Shown here in pieces: positions 22,939 to 32,599 of a stretch of 64,000 bases of DNA. Numbering within the stretch: position 1 is the stretch's first letter; each line of letters opens with the position of its first letter. The translations under genes were made by a program, and so were the position numbers. The stretch is from Dicyema japonicum (taxonomy: Eukaryota > Dicyemida > Rhombozoa > Dicyemidae). The notes under the pieces were generated by a model. That model did not search any database and was not told the DNA's origin. It worked only from the letters and a program-made list of their open reading frames with translations. The DNA is taken from contig RDEW01000017.1 in NCBI GenBank assembly GCA_011109175.1, positions 248,001 to 312,000 on the forward strand, given 5' to 3'.

Positions 22939-23346
22939 ATAGACGAAAATCGAAAAATAGACTCTTGGACGGGCATAAATCATTTAGTTTGACTTGTAGG
23001 ACACATATTCAGTCGTTGACTCTCCAATAGCGATGTAGTTTTTTGAGGTAATCCACGTGTAAGGCAAATCCCATGCCGTAGTGTTGGGAAGGAAGTTGTT
23101 CCATGTCTCATTGCGTCCATTTTCGATTTTCGTCTCTTGTAAGCAGCCAATAGATATTTTGTATTTCTCGAGATCGTCACAAAGTACTTTCCTTGTCAAA
23201 TCTTTCGATATTCCACGTACGTTGAACGTCATGAGCCTGAGTTCTCGATTGTATAATGAGTGTTTTTAGACATTTTTCTCAACTGTTATCCAATTAAGAA
23301 ACGAGGCTCGTCACCACCTCACCAAATAATCTTTATGCTGATGGAT

Positions 23347-23763
23347 AAAAAATCCTTGAACAGAAGAGATCGAAAAATATGGTCCTGCGTGTTTATCTAT
23401 ATCGAACTCTGCCTGTTCTTCGAGACACCTCACGTTGCCTCCGACGTTGATGTAAACCAAAAGAGCATGTGGACGCCGAATGAATTGTTTAATTTTTGAA
23501 AGTTGGCACACTTCTTCCGATTTGAGATTTTAAACTCTTTTCTATCATCAGTGTGTTACAGTACCAAATGCCCAGTAATGCAGATGACCCTTAAAAGTTT
23601 CCAGATCTCATTTGCAGATTCGAGAACGTCAATTAAATAAGAATCTGTCAACACCGAATCTAACATATCAAGAAGTCTAACCAATGAACATGAATCGTTG
23701 TCACCGAATATCTTTGTATGTCGAAAGACCATATTTTTCGATCTCTTCTGTTCAGGGATTTTA
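23347..23763. repeat. Inverted repeat pair (foldback)
   Basis: The arm at 23,347-23,384 and the arm at 23,727-23,763 are reverse complements over about 37 bases with one or two differences (core GAACAGAAGAGATCGAAAAA and its complement), enclosing about 340 bases. No transposase or TSD found. It could be a small foldback element or a duplicated inverted piece. Confidence 0.75.
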
Positions 23764-23954
23764 ACCAAATATTGTTGTAATCACAGAAGCGTCTAGACGA
23801 CTAACCCTAAAACTAACTCTAACGATAAACACAACACTAAACCCAAGCATAACCGTAACCATAACACTAAATTTAACCCTAACCCAGTGGTTCTCAAACA
23901 AGGTTCGAAAAAATATAGCTCATTAAACTGCAACATTACCAAAAAAAATTTAGC

Positions 23955-24190
23955 CGCGTGGCGCCATGTGGTACTTAGTGGCTAATTGGTGGTAAGCTTC
24001 TGTTTTTTCGTCTGTTCCTTCTCTCTCTTCCTATTAGAGTGGCGTCATGTGATCCACCTGTCTAAGTGACGCCCAGTGCAGGCCGGCAAGAAAAAGGATC
24101 ATTTGCTCTCCCCCACTCCACTGGAGGGGTTTCCACAACTGCAGGTATGGACGTCTTTTACCTTTATATCGATTCTTATCCACAAGGTGC
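23955..24190 (+). repeat. SINE family B, 5' part, nested in hAT
   Basis: Nearly identical to 26,850-27,030 over blocks such as GAGTGGCGTCATGTGATCC, AAGTGACGCCCAGTGC, AGGATCATTTGCTCTCCCC and ACTGGAGGGGTTTCCACAAC. It stops at GATTC where longer copies continue with CGGATGGACTCTG. Confidence 0.85.
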
Positions 24191-24438
24191 ATTTTGGAAA
24201 TGTCAAATTTTGCGAAAGACAACAACTTAAAATCGACCATAGCATCTGAAGTTTATAGTTATTTTAATTTATTTATTTAACCCCAAGACCACCAGGAAAC
24301 TTTGTAGAACAAGACAGTGAACAAATATTAATTAAACAGGTGAGTTATTTTGTAGCACGCTGTGGAGAGGCACATACAATTGTGAAAATCTTATAAAGCC
24401 ATGTTTAAAAAAGAATCATCCATACAGAAGTAAGATGG

Positions 24439-24708
24439 TTGTCACGTGGAAGGGTATTGGAACGTTTACTTGAATTACAAAACGAGCTTGTTGTGTATTT
24501 CAAGAAACGAAATTTCCAATTTACAAAAATTTGGAAGGCAATCTTTGTTTACAGAGAATTGCATGATAAACTGAGAAAATATCAATCTGTTTTTATTTTG
24601 AGCGATAAAATGGCCTTAAAACGGAAAATTGAATTTTTGCGGTCATCCGTAAATAAAAACAACATTACATGCTTTGTCGTTTTGCAAGAGTATTTCAAAA
24701 TATCCTGA
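24439..24708 (+). pseudogene. hAT transposase fragment
   Basis: Encodes RGRVLERLLELQNELVVYF and then a helical region, typical of the region following the WLSRG motif in hAT/ZBED transposases. Upstream WLS is in another frame (around 24,428). Only this fragment survives and the catalytic DDE context is not visible. Confidence 0.7.
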
Positions 24709-25100
24709 TATCTAAGGAAAAGCTATATTTTTCACTATTACTTTTTACCTCAATGTTCACATTAAAATGTTTTTGGTTAATACGATTATGTTTTAAGTGA
24801 AAATTGTAGTAATTGAATTGGAAGGGTTCCGCAAAAAATAAATTATCCTAAAAGGGTTCCGCGAGCACCTTAAGGTTCAGAATCACTACCCTAACCAATT
24901 TTTTTTAATCGCAGATTTCATGGCGTCTGAAGACTAACCCTAACCGTAAAACTAACCCCAACACTAACCATGCTCGTAAAAAAATAACACTAACCATACA
25001 CAAATCTTAACACTAACCCTAACCGTAAAACTAACACTAACCACAACCCTAACCAATTATTGTTGTAATCGCGGATTTCGTAGCTTCTATAAGACTATTT

Positions 25101-25411
25101 ATGCATTTAATAACCCCGATTATGCTGGAAACAAATCTAAAAAAAAACTTCAAAAAACTCAAAATATGGGATTGCGACCATGTAACTCACCACCTCTGTA
25201 AGCTTTGGTGGCGTCCAGAAAGCACCCAATGCACCTCGGAAGAGAACTATTTACTCCACCAGGAGATAATCCCCTCTCAGGCGATCACATATCAGTTAGT
25301 TTGATTTACCCTGGTCTGAGAACTTGTTCATCTGAGTGTCCATCAAAGGGCACCATCAAACGTTTACACTAAGAAACTACCGATTATTCAAGTAATAGCA
25401 CTTCCACCTCA
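25101..25411. repeat. Possible family A repeat remnant
   Basis: The piece 25,270-25,330 (ATCAGTTAGTTTGATTTACC, CTGGTCTG) resembles the 3' end of family A at 7,820-7,860. The rest is unassigned. Confidence 0.35.
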
Positions 25412-25678
25412 TTAATTAAAAAAATCATCGCTATCATCACTTAATACGCAATTTTCCTCAGTTGGTAATCCAGTTGTCTTTTTTTGTTGACAAGAAGGTA
25501 GGAGGATTTTCTCATTCTCAGCTTCTTCCCTTTGACGAGCTCTTCTCAAAGTCCTCAAGGCACGTCGATTCTTTGCGCTTTTTTCTCCCGTCTGTTTCTT
25601 AGATTTTGTCATTCGGCGCCCTCGTAGACGAGAACAAAGGAACTTTCCAAGAGATTCATAATCGGGATGGTCCACCAT
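25412..25678 (-). CDS. Hypothetical basic protein with acidic tail
   Basis: The 88-codon minus-strand frame has a Lys/Arg-rich middle (RGRRMTKSKKQTGEKSAKNRR, ALRTLRRARQREEAENEK) and an acidic end DDSDDFFN, a composition common in small nuclear or nucleolar proteins. Upstream on the same strand a possible 24-nt intron (near 25,845-25,868) and further open sequence suggest more exons up to about 25,900, but I could not build a consistent gene. No family recognised. Confidence 0.4.
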   Translation of the reverse strand: MVDHPDYESLGKFLCSRLRGRRMTKSKKQTGEKSAKNRRALRTLRRARQREEAENEKILLPSCQQKKTTGLPTEENCVLSDDSDDFFN

Positions 25679-25679
25679 G

Positions 25680-26184
25680 AACTTTCTTTGAACTTCACCG
25701 CGGTTTTCTCTTTACAGACCAAAGTCAGGGCTTCGCTCTGCATATATCCCTTGTTATTTGGTCATCATCTGTTTAGCCAAGTCGAAGTCCGAACAGAGAA
25801 GATGGCAATAACAAAGTCGGGATCGAGAGACTGAAGAATATAAAACCAAATAACCTTAATAGAACCTCAGGAGTACTTTCAAATGGGCCACGTTTATGTC
25901 AGAGTTAGAAGATTTGGCGGATTTTAATTTTCGCCCAACTTTTATAGTAGAAAAATTCTTTGCCTTTTTTATTATCGGTCTAGAAGTCACCACCTAATTC
26001 AGTTTAGAATGTTACAAATTATTTAACTGATCGCTGCTCATAGTTGATTCGGGTATGTTAATGTTCTCTGAGTCACACATCACGAAATGAGGAACTTTTA
26101 TTATTATTATTATTTGATTTTAAAAATAATGCTCATTCAATATTTAATTAAAAAAATAAATTTTGTAAATTGATTTCGTCTTTT
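25680..26184. other. Intergenic or upstream exons of the 25.4 kb gene
   Basis: No firm feature. A short plus-strand frame at about 25,896-25,995 starting MSELEDLADFNF looks protein-like but has no homology I can name. A (TTA)n tract lies at 26,099-26,115. Confidence 0.3.
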
Positions 26185-26455
26185 CCTTTTATGACGTTTT
26201 CACAATGCAAAAAGAGGGCTTACAGAGTAACGGAGCGTTGGATTTGTGAAGATCATCGACTCGGACCTACGCCCCTGGAGGCCCTTATGAGACTAGATTC
26301 CAGATCACGGAAAGTTGGCCCTGAAAATTCAGGCAGCCGTACGTTCATGCGCGGGTACGAAGGAAGAAACACCGGGCAAAATGAGGTCTCTGTTAGAAAT
26401 GCATCGGATCACGTGATATAGTTTTGTTTTACCGTGGTCTTGGGTTAAATAAATA
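26185..26455 (+). repeat. Family A-like repeat
   Basis: The end (TTTTACCGTGGTCTTGGGTT then AAATAAATAAA) matches family A 3' ends at 7,840 and 44,840; the upstream part is more diverged. Ends in an A-rich tail. Confidence 0.45.
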
Positions 26456-26469
26456 AAAATAACGTCCTC

Positions 26470-26840
26470 ACAACATGGATTCAGAAGGGGTCATTCAACT
26501 TCTACCACCTAAATCCCTCAACCAATTTATTCATTGAAGGCTTTAACAAAATCCTCGTCACCTCAAACAGTCGTTTGCTCGATCGATTTACAAAAGGCCT
26601 TCGACTCTGTCTCAAGGAAAATCCTAACCCGAAGTTGTCTTGTTCTCCCCTTCAACCTCAGTATAAACTTTGGCTTGCTAACTCATAAATGGAAGAAGGG
26701 CCGGGTATACATGGATGGCCAAATCAATTTCAAATTACTACCAATGGTGTCCCACAAAGTTCCCCTTTATCACCCGCCTTATTTAACTTATAATGTCCGA
26801 TTTACCAAAATTCGATAATAAAGACGATTTCATCTATCAT
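26470..26840 (+). mobile_element. RT fragment of another LINE
   Basis: Plus-strand pieces in two frames read QHGFRRGHSTST, CSIDLQKAFDSVSRKI (motif A) and NGVPQSSPLSPALFNL (motif B). Same family as the fragments at 50,380 and 56,255 (QQGFRSERSTTTHL). Frameshifts and truncation make it a relic. Confidence 0.8.
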
Positions 26841-26849
26841 ATGCTATCT

Positions 26850-27130
26850 GCTTGCTTGTCTGTTCCTCCTCTCTCTTCCTATTAGAGTGGCGTCATGTGA
26901 TCCACCTGTCTAAGTGACGCCCAGTGCCAGGCCGGCAAGAAAAAGGATCATTTGCTCTCCCCCACTCCACTGGAGGGGTTTCCACAACTGCAGGTATGGA
27001 CGTCTTTTACCCTTTATATCGATTCCGGATGGACTCTGTGTAGAAGTGGAAACTGGATACACTTAATTAGTTGTTTACCTTAACTTCTTTCTCGGTGCAT
27101 CCGGGGTTATTAAATTAAATTAACGTAAAT
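26850..27130 (+). repeat. SINE family B, reference-like copy
   Basis: Contains all body blocks: GAGTGGCGTCATGTGATCC, CAGTGCCAGGCCGGC, CCACTCCACTGGAGGGG, CGGATGGACTCTGTG, GGATACACTTAATTAGTTG and the tail TCGGTGCATCCGGGGTTATT then AAATTAAATTAA. No tRNA-like head is evident here. Confidence 0.88.
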
Positions 27131-28100
27131 TAAAAATAAATATACCTTCTCCATGTCTAAGTTAGCTGTCTCTCCTATTCCCCCATTTAATGGTACATCA
27201 AAAGTAGATCTAATAAGCTGATAAAGGGTATTCGAGGAAGAGAACTTAGTCATTCCGCCAATTATTAGTCACATTTCTCCGACACGCTAAAACGGGGACC
27301 TCTTTGCTTCCACCATTTTGCGGAGCTGACGACTCAGTTTGATTAAGTCAATGTGAATAGCAAGAAAAAGGACGAAACTGAGTTTGTTAAGTGACCTCTA
27401 GTTAGTTAATCCCTTAGGAGGGACCTGAGGTTATGGATTGTCGGAGAAAAACTTGAGTAAACATCGAGTTAGTATTTATTAGTAATATTTTAATTATTAA
27501 ATTTTACAGATTTATTCAAATAAATAAATCAGAGAAAATATGGGACTTTACCAATTTTGACATCAAGTTCCGTTAATGCATACTCGAGATCTTCCATGGA
27601 TAGAACACATTTATCCTAATGTAAGGGATACAGCATAAACCGGTCTCTCTTTTGGTCGGGATTTGTTTTTCTTCAAGGCAGTGGAGATTATATCTCCTAT
27701 GAACTTTTGTGAAGCTATAGAATAGATCCGGAGACTAAAAGATAATAGAAAATCTCCTACATTCTCTTATCAATGTTGCTAGTTCCAGCCAAATGTAGAA
27801 AATACAAAGTTACATTGTCAGGAATCTACTAAAGGATATGTAATACCAGAGTCGTGGAACATTCTAAACTTTTGACAAATCTCTCAAATTCAGTGAAATC
27901 TGATATAACTTTGTTTAGTTTATAAAGAACCCATTTTGTCAAGTCTATCACACCACAACACAAATCAGTTATTGAAATTTAAATAATAAATAAATAATTA
28001 TGTAACAATTTAATATAACCGTTTACTCTCTTGTCTTTAATAATCAAAATAATTTAAGCTTATTAAAATTAATTATATTGTGACCGGTTCTGAATGAGGT
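27131..28100. other. Intergenic, no gene recognised
   Basis: AT-rich DNA without homology-supported frames, RNA genes or clear repeats. Confidence 0.45.
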
Positions 28101-29590
28101 TAGGCTGAGAAAAAGGCGCAAAATCGATTTAACCGTAAAAGCCGTCGAAATCATATAACGTTACTTCATTGCTGCTGATAGGTTCCGATAAAATCTTCGA
28201 TTTAATTCAAAACAACAGTTGTCCTTACGAAGGTCTTTCCTCGAATAATGTACAGCTATTTGCTTCTTCTTAATTTTGACAAGGTCACATAGTAGAGCCT
28301 CAATTCTGGCAACCTCCCCCTTTTTGGCCCTCTTGTATCCATAGGCACAAAGAACATCCATAACTTTTTGTTTTTCAAACACAGGAGAGCCTGTCTGGAA
28401 AAACAATTGACAAATTCTAGTTCTGCCGTCAGGTTTGAGATTTTCTTCTCAGCATTCTCCAACCAGGTACTCTGTGGCTTAACCTTCGCAGTTAAAGCCA
28501 TATAAGCACACTGTGCAGCATATAGAATGTCAGTAATTTGATTGATATCTTGAGGCGGATTATCTTTCGTGATATGTCGCGAGCCACAGCAATTACCGAG
28601 CCACAGACGTTACCCTTGACAGCTGAAATCAATGTCAATCATGTCAAAAAATAATCAATTATTTCAAAGCAAACATTAACTAATTATTGATTATCTTTTT
28701 AAGGCGTACCGGGATCACTTAATTAGTTGGATTACTCCTTCTTTCTTGGTGTTCCCTTTTCGGGTTATTAAATAAATAAATAAATCTTTTTAAGGCGTTT
28801 AGAATGCACCTTCTTCACAATTCCTTCACTATCTTTAACATTGACAAAATTGTTAGACAATTTTGCAACAATAGTAACAGCATCTCCGTAGGAATGCTCA
28901 AACCTTTGCACACGTAGTGAAGGATTAGTTCCATAGTCCTTCTGAATACGAACCTTTTAAGTAATTATAAATTGAATGCACTATCTCCAATGTTAAATTC
29001 ATATCTCGATCGATGCACTCCCCATCTTTTTATTCATCCTTTTATAATAAGGAGAATTCAAGTCTACCCGAAGAAAATCAACTCAATTTCCTCATACACA
29101 ATATCGCATGGTGGGGTTTTTTCCTTTTGAGTTTAAAATCGCACAGTGTGCTCCGATATTTCTCGAAAGCTGTTCCGAGATACTTAAGGGAGCTCACAAT
29201 GTTGATTCCGCATACGGAGTCTTTCTGATTTCCTTTACCATTCTGACCGAAGAACCTCATTGCACTAGATTTTTCTTCGGACAGTTTTAACCATGAAGAT
29301 CGCACCAGTCTTTTATCTCTTCCATGTACACATTGAGCCTCCTTTCTTAGATCATGCTCGATCTCGACACATCAGACAGTAGCACGTCGTCTACGTATAT
29401 CAGAGATCTTGTACTTGGTGGAGACGGAAATGATCTTGTAATTTTTGTTGTTCCAATTCTTCAATTTGTGTGGATCAGAGAACGTTCCCACATAATCAGT
29501 CGACCTATTCCTCAACCCAGAGTCAATTTCCTCATCCAGAGTTGATTTGCTTGATAACGAAGAGATAGGATAAAAAAATGTCAACAACAG
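28100..29590 (-). mobile_element. Minus-strand LINE relic with YVDD motif
   Basis: Around 29,375-29,410 the minus strand reads SLIYVDDVLLSDVSR, an RT motif C variant. It continues in 29,078-29,305 with LKLSEEKSSAMRFFG and SLKYLGTAF, the usual post-catalytic RT region. At 28,161-28,501 two overlapping frames read ELEFVN...VMDVLCAYGYKRAKKGEVARIE and CCFELNRRFYRNL, resembling the region N-terminal to RT in some LINEs, so two broken copies may lie head to tail. A family B SINE 3' end interrupts at 28,700-28,785. Confidence 0.65.
28700..28785 (+). repeat. SINE family B 3' end
   Basis: CACTTAATTAGTTGGATTAC, TTCTTTCTTGGTG and a terminal (AAAT)n run match the ends of longer copies. Confidence 0.75.
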
Positions 29591-30282
29591 AGCTTAAGCT
29601 GATTTCCCCAAATCTGGCGGTAAGAAGCTTATATCAATCCGATATTCTCGAACTTGATATTTGCGATATTTTCACAATATTGAAATTCTCCAGGCTTTCT
29701 GGAAGAAGGTAACAAGGGGAGGAACCTCCTAAGAACATTTATCTCGGATCGAATGAATAATTTTTGGGGAGATAAAAGGATGTATGAGCATCAAACTCGT
29801 GCAGACTAGCAGTGTCTCTACCAATCTCTGAGAAGTATCCATAAACCAACAATTGAAAACCGCATCATTTACACGGGCAACATCGTCAACCGACAAAACA
29901 AAAAAGTAGTGGACCAAGTGAATCACCTCGTTGAATCCCAGTCGATGATTTAATGAGATCATCACCAATAACGGGATGAGTTGGAGAACCGTATGTTAAG
30001 TTCTCGATGCGGATAATATTTGCAGCTCTCATCAAAACGGTTTCAAACAGATTACCCAGAGCTCCCTACCCGGGGAAGTTCGTGTCCATTTTGCCTCTGC
30101 TTCGGTCATCATGTGGGTTCACAGAATCGGACGACGACCAGAAGTCACCTCTTCTTTAGATCTCTGCGCCACAAAAGATATACCTGTCGGATTTATGGGA
30201 AACACGGTTTGGCAGTCACTTTCCTGCTAGCCATCGGTTTCTTTCATTTGGAGGAACTGGTGGTAATAAATAACCTTACCAA
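29591..30282. other. Intergenic, nothing recognised
   Basis: Open frames at 29,729-29,968 and 30,020-30,286 have no recognisable domain. Confidence 0.4.
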
Positions 30283-30525
30283 GTAGCCTAGTGATTAAGT
30301 TGTCATACCTCTAACAGTGGTCCTAGCTTTGAATCCCCCCACTGGTTACTTTGTAGGTGGTTCTTTTCTTCCATATGGCGGCTAATGTCAAAACGGAATC
30401 AAAAATGGACATTTGGTCTCCACCACTTCACTGGATCATTCTCTGATTGTGCTTGGGAGAACTTGTCTTTCAAGTAATGCGATTGTGGAAACTGGATAAA
30501 CTTAATTAGTTGTTTACTATTATTC
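30283..30525 (+). repeat. tRNA-derived SINE family B with head
   Basis: A-box-like AGTAGCCTAGTGATTAAG and B-box-like AGCTTTGAATCCCCCC head, then CCACTTCACTGGATC and GGAAACTGGATAAACTTAATTAG body blocks. This copy links the tRNA-like head to the family B body. Confidence 0.75.
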
Positions 30526-30684
30526 GAGCCCTCCCATTTGGCACCCATTGCTTCCTCGTTTACAAAAATTCTTGTATCCGATGTCTTCTTAGGTTAGACC
30601 CAATTTGAGAGATGAAGACATTAAGTGTTGTAGATGTAGTCTATAGTGTAACAGAGCTCCCCCAACAATTCAACCTGGTTAAGG

Positions 30685-30905
30685 AGTGCACTCCGAAGCG
30701 ATGGGCAGTATAATAAGTTCCGGACCAAAATTTAGGAGGTCCTGGGTTCGAATATCGCTGCTGTCCATTCGTTGAAGGTTCAACGCATCTACGATGCTTC
30801 TAGGTTGCTGTCGTCGGTGTTTCATCACTGCTGAACCGGGTCTTTTGGGACTCACACATGAAAAAAGAAAAAAACGAGAAATCAAGAACATTTTCAATAT
30901 CTTGC
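30685..30905 (+). repeat. tRNA-derived SINE family C, partial
   Basis: B-box-like CCTGGGTTCGAATATCGCTG, then CATCTACGATGC and GGACTCACACATG. The A box is degenerate. Confidence 0.7.
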
Positions 30906-31934
30906 ATTACTGTTCTCACTTCTTAAATAGTGCGAGTTCTGCCTAAGCTGAGGTAGGATTTACTGTGGCTCATTAACTTGGAACAGATTAAAAGTTTCCC
31001 TCATGATCTCAAGGCTGATGCTTTTACAAAAATCATTGTACCTTTTTCATACAACCCTTTTGAAGCCGGGTGATCATGTTAGAACCTAAGATTTCTTAAC
31101 AGAGATTTTCTAAAAGAGGAATCTGTCTGGCAACGCCTGGTATTCGCGACTAAATCTCGGGGATTTAACTCCTAAATCGCTTTCCTTTCTACGTGCCATC
31201 GGATCGTTGATGAGGGACAACCAAGAAAAGGGATATCCGATTGAGCGCATTTCCGTACAAATTTTAGGAGTGAATACCTCCGACCAGCAAACCCCCGATC
31301 CTACTCATATTAAGATTTTATGTAAAATCCCGTTCGAGAAATTATCTGCATGTAGAATCACAGATGACACTTACCTTTGTCCCATGATATGAAAGGACTA
31401 CCTTATCTCAAAAATCCATCCAATTGCCCGTTTTCTGTGCCCATCATAGCACTTTAAACGTCTACATAAAAAATTTGACTCGTTGTGTTCTTCCTATCGA
31501 TTAGAAGATCACAAGATGGCTTTAAATCTCCCCAAATCTGATCACATTGATTGATTTTTGATAGCATCCGCATGAACAGTTAAATTTTTTTTTTGTAAGT
31601 TTTTTTTGCAAGAGGCATATGGATACTGTCCATATGACCAAGATCTATAAGATCTATAACGTTCAATCAAAGGCGGCGAAACTATTGAAGTAGTCTTTCT
31701 GCAAGGAAATTCTGCCCAGAAACTGTGAAACTATGGTTAATGCTACTGGAGCAAGGATTCGTGTTCATTAACACCGTCCATATCGTAAATGTGCCGGAAC
31801 ACAGTCTGAACATCAGGAACATGAGAAGACTGCTAAGGGAGGTTGAGATCACCTGAATTTTTTCGTTTTGCTTATGGCGGTGGTTTTCTGGTTCAATAAA
31901 TTTAAGTTCATAACAATGGCCATTTCCACGTACT
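30906..31934. repeat. Repeat debris, no gene recognised
   Basis: 31,140-31,280 (CTCCTAAATCGCTTTCCTT, GAGGGACAACCAAGAA) matches 45,220-45,310 (CTCCTAAATCGCTTTCCTTC, GAGGGACAACCGAGAA), and its end also matches 7,145-7,180. This looks like the 3' end of a LINE type shared with 45 kb and 61 kb. From 31,430 to 31,930 nothing is assigned. Confidence 0.5.
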
Positions 31935-32545
31935 ATGGCTAGGCGATCATCCCCCGTGGAGATCTTTGATTCATGCGACAGTCGCGTTTCTAATCTCTTT
32001 AATAGCTCCTTTCAAATACAATTGGGGCAACGAAATCCCTCTCCAAGAGCTGACTATTTCTCTAGTTTCTTCAGTGCAGTAGAATCTCCCCGTAGACAGA
32101 GGCTGCTGAGGAAGTCATACAGAGAGTCGACTAACACCAAGATTTTCTGTTAGAAAACGGGACAATCATCATCTCGTCTTGCCTCATTGAGATGAGCCAG
32201 CTGTCCCCATACCTCGTTGATAATTTTGTTGAAGGCCACGTGACTACAAAACCTACCGGTGAAGCTCCCTTTACGGTCTTCTCGCAGCATAATGTGTGAG
32301 GTTCACTGACATCTACCCAGAGGTTCAAGCAGACTCCAAGACTTTCATTATCAAGTTGTGTTCCGATATAGGGAAGGGGTAGGCGTTGAACCAAAATCCG
32401 TTGTCGTCGATACACGTCAAACGGTAGCAGACCTAGTGACTCATTCTCAGCTGGTCGACTCTTCAACTTCAAGGACGTCAAAACAAAGTCTTCGCACTCA
32501 TTCTTGACTTCGAAAATTTCCTTGCCTAAAAAAGATCCCGAAATG
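31935..32545 (+). CDS. Unassigned coding-looking region
   Basis: A plus-strand frame from 31,935 continues, across a possible micro-intron near 32,148-32,190, into a second open run (SSCLIEMSQLSPYLVDNFVE, then TTKPTGEAPFTVFSQHN) that looks protein-like. A third possible exon follows an intron of about 27 nt at 32,298. A minus-strand frame (32,131-32,481) overlaps it, so even the strand is uncertain. It could be the 5' part of the LINE that follows or a separate gene. No family recognised. Confidence 0.3.
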
Positions 32546-32599
32546 TTATGTAAGATCTAGACAAGAGGAAATAACTACACACAAAGACAAGCAAGGGGG

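Larger units (their letters stand above)
20180..23250 (-). mobile_element. Second APE-type LINE, decayed, with nested SINE
   Basis: Minus-strand relative of the 2.1-5.1 kb LINE. The endonuclease start (MTFNVRGIS...CLQETK) is at 22,984-23,232; INIYTPHCGRV, VAGDMNAKTG and the later endonuclease segment are at about 22,090-22,620; RT pieces KLALNKLKNNKSVGPDNISP and TPQGDSL lie at 21,450-21,630 and about 21,030-21,060; the C-terminal region LLGMEWPHRIS...GHVLRMNPEAP is at 20,211-20,702. Several frameshifts and stops separate these pieces, so it is dead. A family C SINE (22,608-22,938) interrupts the endonuclease. Confidence 0.88.
23885..24888 (+). mobile_element. hAT-type DNA transposon relic inside the telomere-like array
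   Basis: The left end CAGTGGTTCTCAAAC and the reverse complement of the right end TAGTGATTCTGAACC form imperfect terminal inverted repeats of Charlie-like hAT style. CCCTAACC flanks both sides (23,877-23,884 and 24,889-24,896), an 8-bp duplication as hAT elements make, although the repetitive target weakens this. Inside, a plus-strand run around 24,430-24,708 reads VRWLS-RGRVLERLLELQ...KIWKAIFVYRELHDKL, matching the C-terminal part of hAT/ZBED-type transposases across one frameshift. A family B SINE is nested at 23,960-24,190. Confidence 0.8.
23790..25100. repeat. Degenerate telomere-like tandem array (CCCTAA/CTAACC-type)
   Basis: At 23,790-23,884 and 24,889-25,050 the plus strand is a run of ACCCTAA, ACTAACC, CCGTAA and similar units, a degenerate version of the animal telomere repeat. 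Each array segment is preceded by a shared spacer containing TAATCGCAGATTTC / TAATCGCGGATTTCGTAG / TAATCACAGAAGCG and a GACTA junction (near 23,776, 24,909 and 25,067), so the spacer plus array looks like a higher-order repeat. Confidence 0.8.
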
